The notes beneath the pieces were generated by a model. The model searched no databases and had not been told where the DNA came from. It saw only the letters and a program-made list of their open reading frames with translations. Shown one piece after another: positions 5,001 to 6,874 of a DNA stretch of 6,874 nucleotides. Source of the stretch: LGRD01 sp031378125 (GTDB taxonomy: Bacteria; Pseudomonadota; Gammaproteobacteria; Burkholderiales; Burkholderiaceae_C); assembly GCA_031378125.1 (NCBI GenBank), contig JANNDW010000100.1, positions 1 through 6,874 on the forward strand, given 5' to 3'. Positions within the stretch are counted from its first letter, which is position 1. Each line of letters begins with the position of its first letter. The position numbers and the translations under genes were made by a program.

Positions 5001-6079
5001 GCGGGACAGGCGGGCAGCCAGCTGCCAACGGCCAGAGGCCGTCGGCCTTCGTGCCGTCCAAGTCCGCGCAGGCGGACCTGGAGCCGCGGCAATCGGTCCC
5101 CAAGGCCAGCTTCGACTTGCTGCCGCTGGCGCTGGTGCCCTTGCTGGCGCTGGGGGCGGTGCCGCTGATCGGCTCATCGTCCACCTGGCTCACGCTCACC
5201 GTGGCGGGGCTGGCGATGGGCATGATCATCTTCATCATCGCGTCCGGCCTCACGCTGGTGTTCGGCTTGATGGACGTGCTGAACTTCGGCCACGGTGTGT
5301 TCATCGCGCTCGGTGCGTTCGTGGCCACCAGCGTGCTGGGCACGATGGTCGACTGGACAACGTCCGAGCAATTGGGCCGCAACCTGTTGGCCATTTTTGC
5401 CGCCATGCTGGTGGCCATGGCGGTGGCCGGTGCCGTGGGCTGGGCCTTCGAGCGTGTACTGGTGCGGCCGGTGTACGGCCAGCACCTGAAGCAGATCCTG
5501 GTCACGATGGGCGGCATGATCATCGGCGAAGAACTCATCAAGGTGATCTGGGGCCCGGCGCAGATTCCGCTGCCGCTGCCCACTGCGCTGCGCGGTTCGC
5601 TGTTGTTCGGCGACGCGGCGGTGGAAAAGTTTCGCCTGGTGGCGGTGGTGGTGGGCGCCGTGGTGCTGCTGGCGATGTTGTTCACCTTGAACCGCACCAA
5701 GCTTGGCTTGTTGATTCGCGCCGGCGTGCAAGACCGCGAGATGGTCGAGAGCCTGGGCTACCGCATTCGCAACCTGTTTGTCGGCGTGTTCATCGCCGGC
5801 TCGGCGCTGGCCGGGCTGGGCGGCGTGCTGTGGGGGCTGTACCAGCAGAGCGTGATTCCGCAGATGGGCGCGCAAGTGAACGTGCTGATTTTCATCGTCA
5901 TCATCATCGGCGGGCTGGGCTCCACGCTGGGCTGTTTTGTCGGCGCGGTGCTGGTCGGGCTGATGGCCAACTACACCGGCTTCCTGGAGCCCAAGGTGGC
6001 GATGTTTTCGAACATCGGCTTGATGGTGTTGATACTGCTGTGGCGGCCGCAGGGCCTGTACCCGGTGGCCAACCGTTAG
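4997..6079 (+). CDS. livH: ABC transporter permease, LivH type, with extended N-terminus
   Basis: This 360-residue inner-membrane permease is longer than the usual LivH of about 290-310. Residues 1-40 are hydrophilic and low-complexity (Gly, Ser, Gln, Pro), probably cytoplasmic and disordered. An extra hydrophobic segment (41-58) precedes the conserved core. Family hallmarks are SGLTLVFGLMDVLNFGHG (83-100), ERVLVRPVYG (152-161), the ATPase-contacting EAA-like loop RAGVQDREMVESLGY (241-255) and FIVIIIGGLGSTLGCFVGA (299-317), with the common ending LWRPQGLYP (348-356). About eight hydrophobic segments are visible. The ATG at 4997 overlaps the LivF stop as ATGA and has GGGAG (4985-4989) 7 nt upstream, supporting the long form. 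The next in-frame methionine, Met74, would cut into the first core helix. It should pair with the LivM-type permease to form the transmembrane channel. Confidence 0.92.
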   Translation: MSGTGGQPAANGQRPSAFVPSKSAQADLEPRQSVPKASFDLLPLALVPLLALGAVPLIGSSSTWLTLTVAGLAMGMIIFIIASGLTLVFGLMDVLNFGHGVFIALGAFVATSVLGTMVDWTTSEQLGRNLLAIFAAMLVAMAVAGAVGWAFERVLVRPVYGQHLKQILVTMGGMIIGEELIKVIWGPAQIPLPLPTALRGSLLFGDAAVEKFRLVAVVVGAVVLLAMLFTLNRTKLGLLIRAGVQDREMVESLGYRIRNLFVGVFIAGSALAGLGGVLWGLYQQSVIPQMGAQVNVLIFIVIIIGGLGSTLGCFVGAVLVGLMANYTGFLEPKVAMFSNIGLMVLILLWRPQGLYPVANR

Positions 6080-6098
6080 CCCACCCCATCGGCCCGCC

Positions 6099-6874
6099 AT
6101 GTTCAAACGCCTGCTCTCCCATGACCAGCCGCGCAGCCGCTGGCTGGCGCTGGTGCTCATCCTCATCGTGCTCGGCCTGGCGCTGACGCCGTTTCTGTTT
6201 CCCGGCACCAAGGCGCTCAACGTCGCTGCCAAGATTTTGGTGTTCATCGTGCTGGTGGCCAGCTTCGATCTGCTGCTCGGCTACACCGGCATCGTCAGTT
6301 TTGCGCACACCATGTTCTTCGGCATCGGCGCGTACGGCGTGGCGATCGCCAGCACGCGGCTGGGGCCGACCTGGGGCGCGATCGCGCTGGGCATCGCGGC
6401 GGCGCTGCTGTGCTCGCTGCTGCTGTCGCTGCTGATCGGCGCGTTCAGCCTGCGCGTGAAGGCGATCTTCTTCGCGATGATCACGCTGGCGGTGGCGTCG
6501 GCGTTTCTCACGCTGGCCTCGCAGTTGTCTGATTTCACCGGTGGCGAAGACGGCTTGAACTTCAAGGTGCCGCCCTCTTTGCAGCCGGGCACGCTGTACG
6601 TCGATCAGCCCTTCCTGGGCGTGTCCATTGATGGGCGGCTGCTCAGCTACTACCTTTTGTTCATCGTGACGCTGCTGCTGGTGCTGACGCTGCTGCGCAT
6701 CGTCAACTCGCCGTTCGGCCGGGTGCTGCAGGCGATCCGCGAGAACGATTTTCGGGCCGAGGCGATCGGCTACCGCACGGTGGTCTATCGCACGCTGAGC
6801 AATGTGCTGTCGGCGCTGTTCGCCACGCTCGCCGGTTGCCTGCTGGCGCTCTGGCTGCGCTACAACGGGCCGGA
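6099..6874 (+). CDS. livM: ABC transporter permease, LivM type (cut by right edge)
   Basis: The frame stays open from the ATG at 6099 to the window end, giving 258 residues; the family usually has about 320-360, so the C-terminus is missing. Recognisable segments are FDLLLGYTGIVSFAHTMFFG (56-75), matching the LivM pattern LLxGYxGxxSxxHxxFFGIGAY, then FFAMITLAVA (124-133), DFTGGEDGLN (145-154), equivalent to the TGGxDGL loop, and SPFGRVLQAIRENDFRAEAIGY (204-225), the EAA-like ATPase-contact loop. Long hydrophobic helices lie at about 15-34, 45-63, 92-114, 123-141, 182-202 and 232-252. It starts 19 nt after the LivH-type stop, and no Shine-Dalgarno sequence is visible in the C-rich gap, as also seen for the LivG-type gene. 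It completes the five-protein transporter as the second half of the permease heterodimer. Whether more operon genes follow cannot be seen. Confidence 0.91.
   Translation, partial: MFKRLLSHDQPRSRWLALVLILIVLGLALTPFLFPGTKALNVAAKILVFIVLVASFDLLLGYTGIVSFAHTMFFGIGAYGVAIASTRLGPTWGAIALGIAAALLCSLLLSLLIGAFSLRVKAIFFAMITLAVASAFLTLASQLSDFTGGEDGLNFKVPPSLQPGTLYVDQPFLGVSIDGRLLSYYLLFIVTLLLVLTLLRIVNSPFGRVLQAIRENDFRAEAIGYRTVVYRTLSNVLSALFATLAGCLLALWLRYNGP

Noticed and set aside
5174..6247. 357-codon open frame on the minus strand opposite the LivH-type permease
   Set aside because: Same artefact: His/Gln/Arg-rich, no domain, and it crosses two real genes on the other strand.

Overview
This is a GC-rich chromosomal window with strong G/C preference at third codon positions. 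Gene content and protein wording suggest a betaproteobacterium of the order Burkholderiales. That is an inference from style and families; no rRNA or other phylogenetic marker is present. Most of the window is an ABC uptake operon, preceded by a small accessory segment.

Layout: (1) 2-226, + strand, the last 74 residues of a cytochrome P450 with its heme-cysteine motif. (2) 325-973, - strand, a two-gene toxin-antitoxin module: Phd/YefM-type antitoxin first, then ParE/RelE-type toxin. A near-perfect 22-bp palindrome (1001-1022) next to a TATGAT -10 box is a good candidate autoregulatory operator. (3) 1122-1947, - strand, an ArsR-type regulator followed by an SRPBCC/AHSA1 protein that starts inside the end of the regulator gene. 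Their promoter lies so close to the ATG that the transcript may be leaderless. (4) 1948-2241, a divergent regulatory region of 294 bp. It holds four copies of the hexamer TTGCTC/GAGCAA arranged as two inverted pairs, then a sigma-54-type -24/-12 element pointing towards the ABC operon. (5) 2242-6874, + strand, a complete HAAT-type (branched-chain amino acid/amide family) transporter. Its order is periplasmic binding protein, LivG-type ATPase, LivF-type ATPase, LivH-type permease, then a LivM-type permease cut by the window edge.

The five transporter genes should work as one system. The secreted binding protein captures a ligand in the periplasm, the LivH/LivM pair forms the membrane channel, and the LivG/LivF pair hydrolyses ATP. 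The sequence does not identify the ligand: this family carries amino acids, urea and amides, and in Burkholderiales often aromatic or other carboxylates. The candidate sigma-54 promoter suggests control by nutrient status or an inducer through an enhancer-binding activator not encoded here.

No wholly new system is evident. The best lead is the regulatory architecture at 1948-2241. No tRNA, rRNA, CRISPR array, insertion sequence or convincing intrinsic terminator was found.
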